64,000 bases of DNA from Streptomyces smaragdinus (GCF_009604385.1 NZ_WEGJ01000027.1:26537-90536); one strand, 5' to 3'. Positions 8,222 to 16,745 are shown, counted from the first letter of the stretch. The notes: generated by a model not told the origin, from the sequence alone. Translations and numbers: made by a program.

Positions 8222-8280
8222 CCCAGGGCCTCCTTGCTGATCGTCGAGATCTCACTGGGGGTCGGCCGCCAATCGGGCAT
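8218..8280 (-). CDS. 20-aa ORF translationally coupled to xis
   Basis: ATG 8280 is preceded by a perfect AAGGAG 6 nt upstream and encodes 20 residues beginning MPDWRPTPSE. Its TGA (8218-8220) overlaps the xis ATG. The strong ribosome site and ATGA junction suggest that this small ORF sets the level of Xis translation. Whether the peptide itself acts is unknown. Confidence 0.55.
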   Translation of the reverse strand: MPDWRPTPSEISTISKEALG

Positions 8281-8358
8281 TTTGGGCTCCTTCACGGGTT
8301 CGCCGGGAGGGGGTAGCGGGCATCTGGGGTGGCCGCGTGCGTCCGAGGTTGGGATTTC

Positions 8359-8566
8359 TGCGTCATTGCGTCATCTGCGTCATCCCCGGGGGGTGACCTG
8401 CGGGTTTGGATGACACAGCCTGTGGTGTCTGCGTCATGGCTGCGTCATGGTCTGCGTCAGGGCATGACGCAGATGACGCAGGATGACGCAGGCCCTAGGG
8501 TTCTGCGTCATGGGTGTTTGCCCTGGTCATGTGCCGTTTTCGGTCGCGCATGACGCAGATGACGCA
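8359..8566. repeat. Iteron array (ATGACGCA), candidate replication origin
   Basis: Eleven perfect copies of the octamer TGCGTCAT/ATGACGCA and one 7/8 copy within 208 bp. Forward copies start at 8359, 8367, 8376, 8430, 8441, 8453 (imperfect) and 8504. Inverted copies start at 8464, 8473, 8483, 8550 and 8559. Clustered copies are spaced 8-11 bp, about one helical turn. The array lies in a gene-free gap between xis and the replication operon, the place expected for the origin of a prim-pol AICE. Regulation of xis from the same sites is an alternative. Confidence 0.7.
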
Positions 8567-8678
8567 GCGTCCTCCTACTTAGGAAAAAGGAGGGGTGTCT
8601 GTTTTGTAGTGCGGCTCGCGAAGACCGAAAGAAGGAGCCGCTTCGCGGCGCGACCCTTGCAGGGCGGCTGCCGCCGCC

Positions 8679-8724
8679 GAACAGCAAGAGGAGCACCCGG
8701 CGTGGGGTGCTCCTCTTGCTGTTC
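8679..8724 (-). terminator. Terminator of the replication operon
   Basis: Perfect 20-bp inverted repeat (arms 8679-8698 and 8705-8724) with a 6-nt loop, 21 bp beyond the stop of the ATPase gene. It separates the leftward replication operon from the iteron array. Confidence 0.85.
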
Positions 8725-8744
8725 AGGGTGATCGGCGCTGCCGG

Positions 8745-10223
8745 TCAGAACGCCGGTTCCTGCTCGTGCGGCAGCGGCGGGCCCGGAGGCCGGGCCATCT
8801 CGATGTACCGGGCAGACATGGTGCGGCCCCAGTCGATGAGGACGCCGCGGGCGGCGAGGGTGGGCTGTAGGCGTTTGAGGCGGTCGGAGAGGACTTTGCC
8901 GGTGGTCGGCCACCCTTTCGGGAGGGGGCGGCATTCCTCGCCGCTGTAGAGGCCGGTGAGGCAGTGCAGCCATTCGGCCGACGTCATCCGTTCCTCCGTT
9001 CCGGGGTCGAGGCCGGCGGCGTACTTCAGCACGGTCTGTGCCAGCAGGTCGCCTTCAATGACGTCGTCGTTGAGGTCGTCGAGGCTGGCCCGGTAGGCGC
9101 CCAGCGCTCCGAGGCCGGTTGCCGCGTCGAGCTGCGCGCACAGGTGCGCGAAGTCGGCCATGCGCAGATCCGTGGGGATGTCCGCCTCGGCGGCGCGGAC
9201 CAGAACGGTGAGGTCCAGGAGGGAGCCGAGGACGACGGGCAGGATCTCTTCGTACTCCGTCCACAGTTCGGCCTCGGTGCGCCGGACCTTGGGCCGCTCC
9301 AGACGGAGCGGCAGGAGGCGTTCGGCGAGGTCGGGGCGGATGACTCCGACGTCGATGCCGGTCATGAGCAGGGGGCGGCGGTAGCTGACGCGGAAGACGT
9401 CGCCGTCGGTGAACAGGGCGCGTTTGATGTTCTCGGCGCCGGTAACGATGCAGCACATGGCGTCGGACAGGTCCGGGGTGAGGTGGGATAGGTTGTCCAG
9501 CGCGGTGACCCATCCCGCGCCGACGGCGGCGATCAGGTTCTCTTCGTCCTTCGGGGCGCGGCGCAGGTCTCCGCTCATGCCCTCGATGATGCGGATGAGC
9601 ATGCGTCCGCCGGTGGACTTGCCCGCACCCTGCGGTCCGGTCAGGAACGGCGCGGGCACGGGAACCGTGGGTCCCAGACAGCCGATGAGCCAGGCGATGG
9701 CCAGGCATTCGGTCTCCGCGTTGGCGAAGTTGCACAGCCGCATGAGCAGGTCGATGCCCTTGCCGTCGGTGTCCTTGACGGGGAAGGGGAGCTGTCCGGT
9801 GAGCTGGGTCCGGCGCCAGCAGACCTCTGCCGGATCGGGGGTGACGATGTCCCACCCGGTGGGGTGGATGCGGACCGACTGCCCGTCGTTGCGGCCCAGG
9901 TCCAGCCAGGTCGCCCCATCGAGTCCCGGCGCCACGCGGATATGGACCTGCTGAACGGGCTGGCTCATGGCGAGTGCCTCGATCAAATCCAGCGCCTCCT
10001 TCAAGGCGGTTCCGTTGAACACGCCGACCCCGTCGTTGAACAGGCCGACCATGAGTTCCTGGCGATGGCTGCCCGTGGTGCCCTGGGAGCGGATCGGACG
10101 GGCCACAGGGTGCCCGTTGCGCTGGGCGTAGACGGTGCCGTCCACCGTGCGGAAGTACCGGAAGTGAGCCTGCGCGTAGTCGGCAATGACTTCGCGGGCA
10201 GGTGTCTTCTCTTCGTCGGACAT
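8745..10223 (-). CDS. AICE replication ATPase/helicase-like protein
   Basis: 492 aa. Walker A is at residues 196-204 (GPQGAGKST), followed by a WVTALDNLSHL Walker-B-like strand, and an Arg/Leu-rich C-terminal region. The N-terminal 130 residues look like a substrate or primer-loading domain. The start at ATG 10223, 2 bp after the prim-pol stop, gives a tight operon; the frame stays open upstream, but that part is a shadow. Paired with prim-pol, it probably unwinds or remodels the element's origin, which may be the iteron array just downstream. The exact helicase superfamily is uncertain. Confidence 0.75.
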   Translation of the reverse strand: MSDEEKTPAREVIADYAQAHFRYFRTVDGTVYAQRNGHPVARPIRSQGTTGSHRQELMVGLFNDGVGVFNGTALKEALDLIEALAMSQPVQQVHIRVAPGLDGATWLDLGRNDGQSVRIHPTGWDIVTPDPAEVCWRRTQLTGQLPFPVKDTDGKGIDLLMRLCNFANAETECLAIAWLIGCLGPTVPVPAPFLTGPQGAGKSTGGRMLIRIIEGMSGDLRRAPKDEENLIAAVGAGWVTALDNLSHLTPDLSDAMCCIVTGAENIKRALFTDGDVFRVSYRRPLLMTGIDVGVIRPDLAERLLPLRLERPKVRRTEAELWTEYEEILPVVLGSLLDLTVLVRAAEADIPTDLRMADFAHLCAQLDAATGLGALGAYRASLDDLNDDVIEGDLLAQTVLKYAAGLDPGTEERMTSAEWLHCLTGLYSGEECRPLPKGWPTTGKVLSDRLKRLQPTLAARGVLIDWGRTMSARYIEMARPPGPPLPHEQEPAF

Positions 10224-10225
10224 GG

Positions 10226-11089
10226 TCACAGCCCCAACGTGCTGCGGGCGTTGGCCCACGCGTCCGCGCAGTGCCGGGGCGTCTCGCCCCTGGCCTGCGC
10301 GGCGGCGAACAGCCGCCCGACGTGGACGTCGGTCAGGCATCCGCAGCGGCCGTGCGTGGACAGCACGGCCAGGAACGCGCCGTACACGGTCGCGTGGATC
10401 GTGCTGCGCGCCTCGGTGATGCGCTGCACGGCCATCGCGATGCCGCGCTCCAGGAAGACGGGCGTGCGGTGTGGGCATTCCCCGCCCCCGGATCCCGCGG
10501 GCACGGCGGCGGGGAGCCGCGCCGGCCGCACCGGTCGTGGGTTCACGGCGAGGGCACGGACGGCGTCGGGAAGGTTGGCGAGGGGGCCGGTGCCCGGCCC
10601 GAGATAGCGGGCGTAGGACATGGCGGACTTGATGTCGACGCCGGGACGCACCTTGTTGCGGGACGTCATAACGCCCCGGTAGATCCAGTGCTCCCCGCGC
10701 GTTGTGGCCACCGTGCGCGTGGCGGGCAGCGCGCCGCGCGCCCAGGCGATGGCGTCGGGGTCGTCGAGGTCCACCACGGTCAGCCCGGCGCCGCCGGGGT
10801 GGTAGGCCACGCCCACCGCCCGCGACCACGCCACCGCCCACGGACGGGAGGTGAGCACGGCGGGGTCGGTGGTGGCGGCGGCCCAGGCGTGGCAGGGCGC
10901 CGGGCACGCGCACGGCCCGGGGGTCTTCATGCCCGGCCGGCCACCGCACCCGTTGCCCGCGCACCAGAGGCAGTTGGCGAACGGCACCTTCCCCGCGCGC
11001 AGCGGCAGCACCGGCACGCCGGCGCCCGCCAGCTCCAGCGCGGTGGCCGCGAGCGTTCCCGGCTGTGCGGTGCGGGTCTGCTGAGTCAT
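10226..11089 (-). CDS. Bifunctional DNA primase/polymerase (prim-pol)
   Basis: 287 aa with the archaeo-eukaryotic primase/prim-pol N-terminal fold: GVPVLPLRAGK near the start, a Cys-rich zinc-knuckle-like insertion (CLWCAGNGCGG, CACPAPC), the catalytic VVDLDD acidic motif and an EHWIYRG histidine strand. Such proteins synthesise primers and extend them, and define the prim-pol class of AICE replication. It is the first gene of the two-gene replication operon. A hairpin at 11129-11173 separates it from the gene upstream. Confidence 0.85.
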   Translation of the reverse strand: MTQQTRTAQPGTLAATALELAGAGVPVLPLRAGKVPFANCLWCAGNGCGGRPGMKTPGPCACPAPCHAWAAATTDPAVLTSRPWAVAWSRAVGVAYHPGGAGLTVVDLDDPDAIAWARGALPATRTVATTRGEHWIYRGVMTSRNKVRPGVDIKSAMSYARYLGPGTGPLANLPDAVRALAVNPRPVRPARLPAAVPAGSGGGECPHRTPVFLERGIAMAVQRITEARSTIHATVYGAFLAVLSTHGRCGCLTDVHVGRLFAAAQARGETPRHCADAWANARSTLGL

Positions 11090-11128
11090 GCTGTAGGTCT
11101 CCTGTTCTCTTCGGTGAACAGAGGGGTG

Positions 11129-11173
11129 CCGGGGCGACCGCGTGTCTTTGGCGAGATGGGGCGGTCGCCCCGG
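11129..11173 (-). terminator. Inverted repeat upstream of prim-pol
   Basis: 13-bp arms CCGGGGCGACCGC (11129-11141) and its complement (11161-11173) with a 19-nt loop, between the stop at 11180 and the prim-pol start at 11089. Probably a terminator or attenuator between transcription units. Confidence 0.55.
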
Positions 11174-11179
11174 GCGTAG

Positions 11180-11626
11180 CTACTGGTCGTCGGTCAGGGG
11201 GCCGGACCAGCCCAGCGGGCCCAGGGCCCGGTGGGTGAGGTCGAGGTACTGCATGAGGGTCTGCGCCGCGCTCGTTGCCGACGTGAGCGCGGACCGGGCG
11301 GTGGCAAGGTGCTCGGACGGGTCGCCGCGGTCGGCCGCTACGTAGCCCGTACGGACGAGTGCGTCCAGCACGTCCAGGAACTCCGCGAGCTGGTCAAAGG
11401 ACTGTGGCAGGCGCCGCGCGAGATTCACCAGCGGGCCGACGACGGCGTACGCGTCGCCGGGGAACGAGAGCTGGCTGCGATCCCCCAAGGTGGCGTGGTT
11501 CAGGGCACGGATCGCTTCGGCGGCCCGGTCCGCCAGGGCGCCGGGAGTGTCGGTGTCCGGCCGGTCTCTGGTGGTGGGGTGGTCGACGGCGACAGCGCCA
11601 CGCAGACGCGGATTGGCGGCGGTCAT
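11180..11626 (-). CDS. Hypothetical AICE protein, helical
   Basis: 148 aa from ATG 11626, which overlaps the preceding stop (ATGA). The C-terminal two thirds is predicted largely alpha-helical (AIRALNHATLGDRS, LARRLPQSFDQLAEFLDVLDALV, a long LATARSALTSATSAAQTL helix). No recognisable catalytic motif. Co-transcribed with the genes up to 14209. I do not recognise the family. Confidence 0.7.
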   Translation of the reverse strand: MTAANPRLRGAVAVDHPTTRDRPDTDTPGALADRAAEAIRALNHATLGDRSQLSFPGDAYAVVGPLVNLARRLPQSFDQLAEFLDVLDALVRTGYVAADRGDPSEHLATARSALTSATSAAQTLMQYLDLTHRALGPLGWSGPLTDDQ

Positions 11627-12018
11627 CAGCCGACGTCCAGCACGGTGACGGGCACGGCGCCCGGGGCGTCCTTGCCGCCGTCCCAGTCGGCGCACCAGCC
11701 GCCCTGGTCCTCGCCGTCGTCTTCGTCCGGGCGGATCACCACCCACTCCTCCGTGAGGAACTGGTTCCAGTCGCGGTGGGGGCGGCCCCACCAGTCGGTG
11801 AGGCCGTGGCGTTCGCCGAGGTGGGTGCGGATGTGCCGGTTGAACACGGCCCAGGCGCGGCGGCGGCCGGGGTGACCGAGGATGAGCAGCCACTCGCCGT
11901 GCTCGCCGAGGGACGTGACGGGGCTGCCGTAGTGGACGGCTTCGAAATCGGCGGGGGTCAGGGTCTTGGTGATCGGCTCGGCGTCGGGCGGGTCGCCGAT
12001 GATGCGGATGTCGGACAC
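11626..12018 (-). CDS. Hypothetical AICE protein
   Basis: 130 aa, acidic, with Trp-rich segments (HGEWLLILGHPGRRRAW, TDWWGRPHRDWNQFL, GWCADWDGG). It looks like a small alpha/beta protein carried by actinomycete mobile elements. No known motif. ATGA coupling to the next gene. Confidence 0.7.
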   Translation of the reverse strand: MSDIRIIGDPPDAEPITKTLTPADFEAVHYGSPVTSLGEHGEWLLILGHPGRRRAWAVFNRHIRTHLGERHGLTDWWGRPHRDWNQFLTEEWVVIRPDEDDGEDQGGWCADWDGGKDAPGAVPVTVLDVG

Positions 12019-12038
12019 GGCTGGGTTCTCCTGTCTGG

Positions 12039-12422
12039 TCAGTCGGTGGTGGGGTTGGCGAGTTCAAGGAGCAGGTCGGCGTGGCACGGCTGGTCGGCCG
12101 GGCACCAGCACATGAGGTCCCTGCCGTGCAGAGCCGCACGTACCGCGCGCTCCCACTGGAAGTTCGGGCCGCGCCGGCTGCACCACCCGGAAGGCTGCCC
12201 GGCCCTCCAGGCCAGGTAGGCCCGCAGCAGCTCGACGGCGTGAGCGCGGTCGCGCACGAGGACGCCCGCGAACGGCTCGTGCCAGTCGTCGGGGGTGGTG
12301 TCACCGACGCGGAAGGGGTTGCCCCACAGGCTCCCGCGCCCGACGTACACCGCCCCGGCAGGAGCGCGCCATCCCTTGGTCCGGCACCGCTGGAGACGAC
12401 GGGGGCGGTCCGTGGCCCTCAT
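12039..12422 (-). CDS. DUF4326 domain protein
   Basis: 127 aa. Diagnostic DUF4326 features are YVGRGSLWGNPF near residue 25 and the C-terminal LMCWCPADQPCHADLLLELAN. The paired Cys/His residues (CWC, CH) suggest a metal or nucleotide site; the function of this widespread phage/plasmid family is unknown. ATG 12422 overlaps the stop of the gene upstream. Confidence 0.8.
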   Translation of the reverse strand: MRATDRPRRLQRCRTKGWRAPAGAVYVGRGSLWGNPFRVGDTTPDDWHEPFAGVLVRDRAHAVELLRAYLAWRAGQPSGWCSRRGPNFQWERAVRAALHGRDLMCWCPADQPCHADLLLELANPTTD

Positions 12423-12832
12423 GCGGCACGCTCCAGCTCGACGGCCGCCGCCGGGGCGGCCAGGGGGATGGTGACCGTGGCGGGCGTCCGGGGCCGGGTG
12501 CGGCGTCGGGGGAGGTGGGGGAACCAGGTCAGGAGCGTGGCGCCGCTGATGCCGAGCCGCTCGACGATGATGCTGTGCGGGAGGTGGTCGAGCATCAGGT
12601 ACGCGGCGTAGCGGCGTTCGTCGGGGGTGAGGATGTGGCCGCGGGCGTGGCCGTTGGTGACCCGTTCGACGGCGATCACATCGATCACGGTGGTGCCGTC
12701 GGGCCCGGCCATGAACACGCTCGGCGCGGTGTGGGGGTGGGGTACGCGGGTGGTGCCCGCGGTGGAGGGCGCGGCGGGTAAGCGGCTGGCACCGATCCTG
12801 GGGCGGCTGCGAGGGTGGATGCGGGCGGTCAC
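12419..12832 (-). CDS. Hypothetical protein with HTH-like segment
   Basis: 137 aa. The centre (DERRYAAYLMLDHLPHS then IVERLGISGATLLTWFP) reads as a helix-turn-helix, where LGISGATLLTWFP would be the recognition helix. The ends are Pro/Arg-rich and probably disordered. It may be a small DNA-binding regulator of the element. Coupled to the DUF4326 gene by ATGA. Confidence 0.6.
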   Translation of the reverse strand: MTARIHPRSRPRIGASRLPAAPSTAGTTRVPHPHTAPSVFMAGPDGTTVIDVIAVERVTNGHARGHILTPDERRYAAYLMLDHLPHSIIVERLGISGATLLTWFPHLPRRRTRPRTPATVTIPLAAPAAAVELERAA

Positions 12833-12844
12833 GGGGCATCCCTC

Positions 12845-13351
12845 CTAGGGCTTCTCGGTGTGGTTGTTGCGGACCCACACGCCGTGGGTGCGGGTGTGGG
12901 TCGTGCGCTGGTCGACGGACACAGGCCCGTGGACGTGCACGGTGGTCTCGGGCGGGGTGGCGGGGGTCTTGGCGCGGCCGATGAGCCGGGCGGCGGCCAG
13001 CAGGACGGCGGCGACGGACGCGCCGCCGACGCCCAGCACGACGGGGTCGGCCTGATCGGACGCCCGCAGCACGAGACTGACGGTCCCGCCGGTCACGGAG
13101 ACCAGGACGCTGGCGCCGATCAGGCGGGCGGTGTCGTCGACCGCCTTCCCCGACATCGGCGCCCGGCCCGGCTGGGCGACGGGCGGCATGTCCCCGTACG
13201 TGGGGAGCGGGGTGTCGTCCCGGAACGCCGTCGGCGTCGCCACGGCAGCGTCGTCGGGGCGGTAGACGTCGGCGATGATCCGCCGGGCCTCCGCGTCGGC
13301 CTGAGCATCGGTCAGCGGCCGGTCGGTGCGCGGGGTGTCGGTGGGGTTCAC
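12845..13351 (-). CDS. Small membrane-associated AICE protein (DUF6251-like)
   Basis: 168 aa from GTG 13351, which overlaps the stop of the ASCH gene (GTGA). The first half is polar (DAQADAEARRIIADVYRP). Two hydrophobic stretches follow (LIGASVLVSVTGGTVSLVL and VVLGVGGASVAAVLLAAA), then a polar tail ending HVHGPVSVDQRT. It resembles the DUF6251-type proteins of Streptomyces elements. Possibly a spread/transfer accessory, but function is unproven. Confidence 0.65.
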   Translation of the reverse strand: MNPTDTPRTDRPLTDAQADAEARRIIADVYRPDDAAVATPTAFRDDTPLPTYGDMPPVAQPGRAPMSGKAVDDTARLIGASVLVSVTGGTVSLVLRASDQADPVVLGVGGASVAAVLLAAARLIGRAKTPATPPETTVHVHGPVSVDQRTTHTRTHGVWVRNNHTEKP

Positions 13352-13731
13352 GGCGTGTCCTCCAGAATCGTGTTGATGTGCTCGGTCAGGTCGTCGGACG
13401 GGGTCCACAGGCTCAGCCGGCCGGTGGCGGGCACGGGCCGGGCGAGGGTGCGCACGTCGGTGAGGACCCAGTGGTGGACGTTCGGCTGCCATTCGCCCCA
13501 GGGGTCGCAGCAGCGGCGGGAGGGGTGGATGTCAGTGAGTGTGGCCACGGCCAGGACAGCGGAGCGGACGTCGGGTCCGTCGCTGGGGCCCCAGACGTGT
13601 TCGGCCCACTGGGCACCGGCGTGGATGAGAAGCGGGCCGCGGTAGTCGGTGGTCCAGGTGCGGTTCTCGACGCGCTTGGCACCGTGGGCGATGGCGTCGG
13701 CCCAGGGCTGGCGGATCGTGAGTGCTCGCAT
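13348..13731 (-). CDS. ASCH-domain protein
   Basis: 127 aa beginning MRALTIRQPWADAI, then GAKRVENRTW and YRGPLLIHAG, the core strand-helix pattern of ASCH domains (a PUA-like RNA-binding fold; some relatives hydrolyse N4-acetylcytidine). It probably binds RNA or a modified nucleoside. Its presence in an element with many structured intergenic RNAs is notable but not evidence of a link. Confidence 0.85.
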   Translation of the reverse strand: MRALTIRQPWADAIAHGAKRVENRTWTTDYRGPLLIHAGAQWAEHVWGPSDGPDVRSAVLAVATLTDIHPSRRCCDPWGEWQPNVHHWVLTDVRTLARPVPATGRLSLWTPSDDLTEHINTILEDTP

Positions 13732-13748
13732 GCGTCTCCTTCGGGGTG

Positions 13749-13940
13749 TCAGCGGAGTTGGGTGATGGTCTGGGCGAGGGTGGCGAGCAGGGTGCGGATG
13801 GGGTCGTAGGCGCCGGTTCCGGCGGTGAAGAACCCGAACAGGAACAGCACGACCGCGGACCCGGCCCCGGCAGAGCGGGTCTTGACCGCGATGACGGAGG
13901 AGACGCCGAAGAGGAGGACGGCGGAGACGGCGAAGGTCAT
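13749..13940 (-). CDS. 63-aa membrane protein
   Basis: Two hydrophobic helices (residues 2-18 and 27-42) joined by KTRSAGAG. ATG 13940 overlaps the upstream stop (ATGA). Small membrane proteins at this place near tra in AICEs are usually Spd-type (spread) functions; no specific homology is visible. Confidence 0.7.
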   Translation of the reverse strand: MTFAVSAVLLFGVSSVIAVKTRSAGAGSAVVLFLFGFFTAGTGAYDPIRTLLATLAQTITQLR

Positions 13941-14209
13941 CGGACGGCCCCCGTCCGGGTGTCTGTGCCCGCCTCGTAGGTGCGGGTGGCGCGGTTGTAG
14001 ATCCAGCGGCCGACGCGTATGCGGCGTCCGGTGGCGTGGCAGCGGCGGCAGTCACGGCCGCGCCGGACCTTCCCGCGCCGGTTGGTCTTGACCTTGCAGC
14101 CCATGCCACGGCACTTCCGGCAGGGGCCGAACGGCGAGACCGCACACGTCCCGATGTAACCGAGTGTGATGGCGAGTAGGCAGGCGATAGCGAGCAGGGT
14201 CGGGGTCAC
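13937..14209 (-). CDS. Small membrane protein with two CxxC zinc motifs
   Basis: 90 aa from GTG 14209. A signal-anchor helix (residues 1-25) is followed by CRKCRGMGC and, 20 residues on, CRRCHATG, a four-cysteine zinc-ribbon-like arrangement resembling a DnaJ cysteine-rich repeat. The tail is basic. Likely a cytoplasmic-facing zinc domain tethered to the membrane next to the Tra system; role inferred only from position. Confidence 0.7.
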   Translation of the reverse strand: MTPTLLAIACLLAITLGYIGTCAVSPFGPCRKCRGMGCKVKTNRRGKVRRGRDCRRCHATGRRIRVGRWIYNRATRTYEAGTDTRTGAVR

Positions 14210-14250
14210 GAGATGCCCTCCCAGGCAGGATCAGGGGGTTTCCGCAGGTG

Positions 14251-14343
14251 GGCCGCTATCCACTAGCGGCCTGATCAGATGGGGTTTGGGGCGCTAAGTG
14301 GGGCGCTAACGCTAGCGGGTGCTGCCGCTAGCGATAGCGCCCC
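14251..14343 (-). terminator. Two stem-loops after tra
   Basis: GGCCGCTA/TAGCGGCC (14251-14258, 14264-14271) and, nearer tra, a 19-bp stem with one mismatch (14300-14318 / 14325-14343, containing CGCTAGCGG). The second begins 8 nt past the tra stop. Both carry the element CGCTA/TAGCG, so they may share an origin or be a protein-binding site as well as a terminator. Confidence 0.7.
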
Positions 14344-14350
14344 TCACGGG

Positions 14351-16669
14351 TCAGCTCGCGTCCCGGTTTCCGTCACGCTCCGCAATCGCGGTGGTGAGGT
14401 GGGAGCGGTCGATGCCGCGCCGGTTGACGACCTTCCCTCCCTGGCGCCGGCCGACCTGGATCGTCGACAGGCCCCGCGGCTTGAGCGCCGCCGACAGGGT
14501 CTCGGGCACCCAGCCGTCGTAGACCTCCGGGCGCAGTTCGGCCAGCCGCACCACCACGGTCTCCGACCACACCTTGGACTCCGAGGCCGGGATGACCGCG
14601 AGCAGGTCCGCGAGCAGGTCGTAACCCGGCTCGACCGTCTCCTCCGCAGCCTCCCCGGCGGCGTAGCCGGTGAGGAGGTCGGCCTTCTCGCGGGCCTTGC
14701 GTGCGCGGGCGGCGATGGCCTCGGCTCCCGGGGCGTCGACGTAGGTGGAGGCGACGATCCTGGCGTCGGATCCCTCACCCACGAAGTAGTGGATGCCCTT
14801 GTCGCCCCAGGCGAACATGGTCGAGCGGACCCCGCGCTTGTACGCGGACGTGCCGAGGACCATGTCGTTCTCGACCTGGCCCATGACCTTCAGGCACCAG
14901 CGGGCGGAGGCGTTCGCGGAGATGCCGGTGGGCAGCGACTTGGCGTCCGGACGCTGGGTGGCCAGGAGCATCACGATCCCGGTCGCGGGACCGCGTTTGA
15001 CCAGGTCGGTGGCGATTTCCTCGAACTCCTTGCCGTACTCGGGGTGCTCGAACAGCACCTGGCACTCATCCACCCCGACCACGATCGGATGCAGCCCCAG
15101 CGACCGCTTGTCCGCCAGTGCCGAGGTCACCTTGGACTCCGGGCAGATGTCGCGGGGCAGGGACCGGATCACCTTGGTACGCCGCCGCAGTTCCTCCCGC
15201 ATGGCGCGGAAATCGGCGATGGCATAGGCGATCGTGTCGTCGTCGTCCCCCGCGCCGTGGCGGTGGGAGACGGCGTTGCCGACCGGATCGAGGTCGCCGG
15301 TGCCCTTCATGTCGTAGGTGTGCAGCTCCGCACGCGGATCCAGCGCGGCGATCAGGAGCAGCAGCCTGAGCAGGAACGTCTTACCCATACGCGGGATGGC
15401 GCCGATGATCCCGGCCAGGTACATGAGGGTGATTTCGACCCAGCGTCCGCGCTGGTCGGTGCCGAACGCGACGGGCTTGAACAGGTCCACGGTGCCGGAC
15501 TTGGCCAGCGGCCAGGCGGGCTTCTTCGCCTTGTTCATGTCCTGGTCACCGACCCACAGCACCATGTGCCCGGTGTGCTCGTCCGGCACCGCCTCGGGCC
15601 ACACACAGCCCAGCGGCCGGCGCAGCCCGGAGGCGAGGCGGTCGCGGCGGTCGATGACGTCGGTGACGGTCACCCCGTACGGGAGGTTGCCCTGCGCCCG
15701 CCAGCCCGGACCGTCGCGGGTGATGGGGGCGGTGAACTCGAACCCGTCCCGCCCCTTGCCCTGCGCCTGGTTGATCGCCGGAATACCGAGGGCACCCAGC
15801 GCGCGCAGCACGATGTCCGAAGTGAGCTTGGTCGCCTTGGGCAGCTCGACCGCCCGGTGCACCAGCGGGGCATCAGCCCTCCGGCCGAACGACCCCAAAG
15901 CCAGAACCACCGCGCCGACCGACAGGGCCTGAAGCCACTCCGGCGTGAGGACGTAGATGGCCAGCGCGGCACCGAGTCCGACGAACATCGCGAGCACCGC
16001 GATGAGGCTGCGCAGCTTGACCCGGCCGTCGCGCTGGCGCGACAGCTTCAGGTACTCGACCGCGTCCTCCCGCCGCACCGCAGCGAGTCGGACGGGCTCG
16101 CCCTCCCGGTCCGCCACCCACCTCATACTCGCGCCCACGAACTTCGCCGTGCCCGCGGGGGCCTGCAAGGTCAGACGCAGGGCGTACACCGGGGAACGCA
16201 GCGCGTGATAGGCCACGGCGTGGGCGTAGTGGCCGGCCACCCACGTGGCTGCGGTGCGCAGTTCCTCCGTGGAGCGCAGCCACGGCGGGAGCACGTCCCG
16301 CCGGCGCCCGCCCGCGATCCGGCCCACGAACCCCGGCCCGGCATCCTTCGGCGACGGCTGGTCCACCGACCGCACCACGGTCGGGTCCGCCGACTCGCCA
16401 CCCGACTCGTGAGCCGACTCACCGCCCGACTCGCGGGCCGACGGGTCGGGCGACTGTCGGGGCCACCGGATGACCGACCCGTCGGCCTCCCGGTCGGTCT
16501 CCGGGTCGGCCGGACCGGTCGGGTACGGGTCGGGGAATCGGATCGGTGCCGGTTCGCGAGTCGGCGGCGGGATGAATCGGCTGTCGGCTCCGGGAGTCTC
16601 GCCGTTGGCGAGTGCCTCCATGTCGGCGATGCCTCGGCGCACCGCCTCGTTGTCGTCGTCGTGGTTCAC
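14351..16669 (-). CDS. FtsK/SpoIIIE-type DNA translocase, conjugative Tra
   Basis: 772 aa. Residues 1-110 are acidic and repetitive (ESGGESAHESGGES). A hydrophobic pair at about 221-262 anchors it in the membrane. The motor domain has Walker A at about 423-431 (GAIPRMGKTF) and Walker B near 529-535 (IVVGVDECQ), ending with a gamma-like winged helix (STIQVGRRQGG region). AICEs transfer double-stranded DNA between mycelia with one such hexameric pump (TraB/TraSA type), recognising short clt repeats. It is the last gene before a double stem-loop and follows structured element 1. Confidence 0.93.
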   Translation of the reverse strand: MNHDDDNEAVRRGIADMEALANGETPGADSRFIPPPTREPAPIRFPDPYPTGPADPETDREADGSVIRWPRQSPDPSARESGGESAHESGGESADPTVVRSVDQPSPKDAGPGFVGRIAGGRRRDVLPPWLRSTEELRTAATWVAGHYAHAVAYHALRSPVYALRLTLQAPAGTAKFVGASMRWVADREGEPVRLAAVRREDAVEYLKLSRQRDGRVKLRSLIAVLAMFVGLGAALAIYVLTPEWLQALSVGAVVLALGSFGRRADAPLVHRAVELPKATKLTSDIVLRALGALGIPAINQAQGKGRDGFEFTAPITRDGPGWRAQGNLPYGVTVTDVIDRRDRLASGLRRPLGCVWPEAVPDEHTGHMVLWVGDQDMNKAKKPAWPLAKSGTVDLFKPVAFGTDQRGRWVEITLMYLAGIIGAIPRMGKTFLLRLLLLIAALDPRAELHTYDMKGTGDLDPVGNAVSHRHGAGDDDDTIAYAIADFRAMREELRRRTKVIRSLPRDICPESKVTSALADKRSLGLHPIVVGVDECQVLFEHPEYGKEFEEIATDLVKRGPATGIVMLLATQRPDAKSLPTGISANASARWCLKVMGQVENDMVLGTSAYKRGVRSTMFAWGDKGIHYFVGEGSDARIVASTYVDAPGAEAIAARARKAREKADLLTGYAAGEAAEETVEPGYDLLADLLAVIPASESKVWSETVVVRLAELRPEVYDGWVPETLSAALKPRGLSTIQVGRRQGGKVVNRRGIDRSHLTTAIAERDGNRDAS

Positions 16670-16703
16670 TGCTGGTGTCCTTCTCTCTCAGGGTGGGATG
16701 GCA

Positions 16704-16745
16704 GGGGCCGGGCCGCAGGCTGTGGTGGTTGTGCGGCCAGGCCCC
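16704..16745 (-). repeat. Hairpin upstream of tra
   Basis: 14-bp stem with one mismatch, arms 16704-16717 and 16732-16745 (GGGGCC..GGCCGCA). It sits between structured element 1 and the tra start at 16669, so the tra leader holds two stable structures. Confidence 0.55.

Noticed and set aside
8329..8553. Plus-strand ORFs across 8329-8731
   Set aside because: They run through the iteron octamers and the terminator hairpin, and their sequence is dictated by those repeats.
8359..8566. CRISPR-like array
   Set aside because: Repeats are 8 bp, in both orientations, with 0-50 bp spacing and no cas genes; this is an iteron array.
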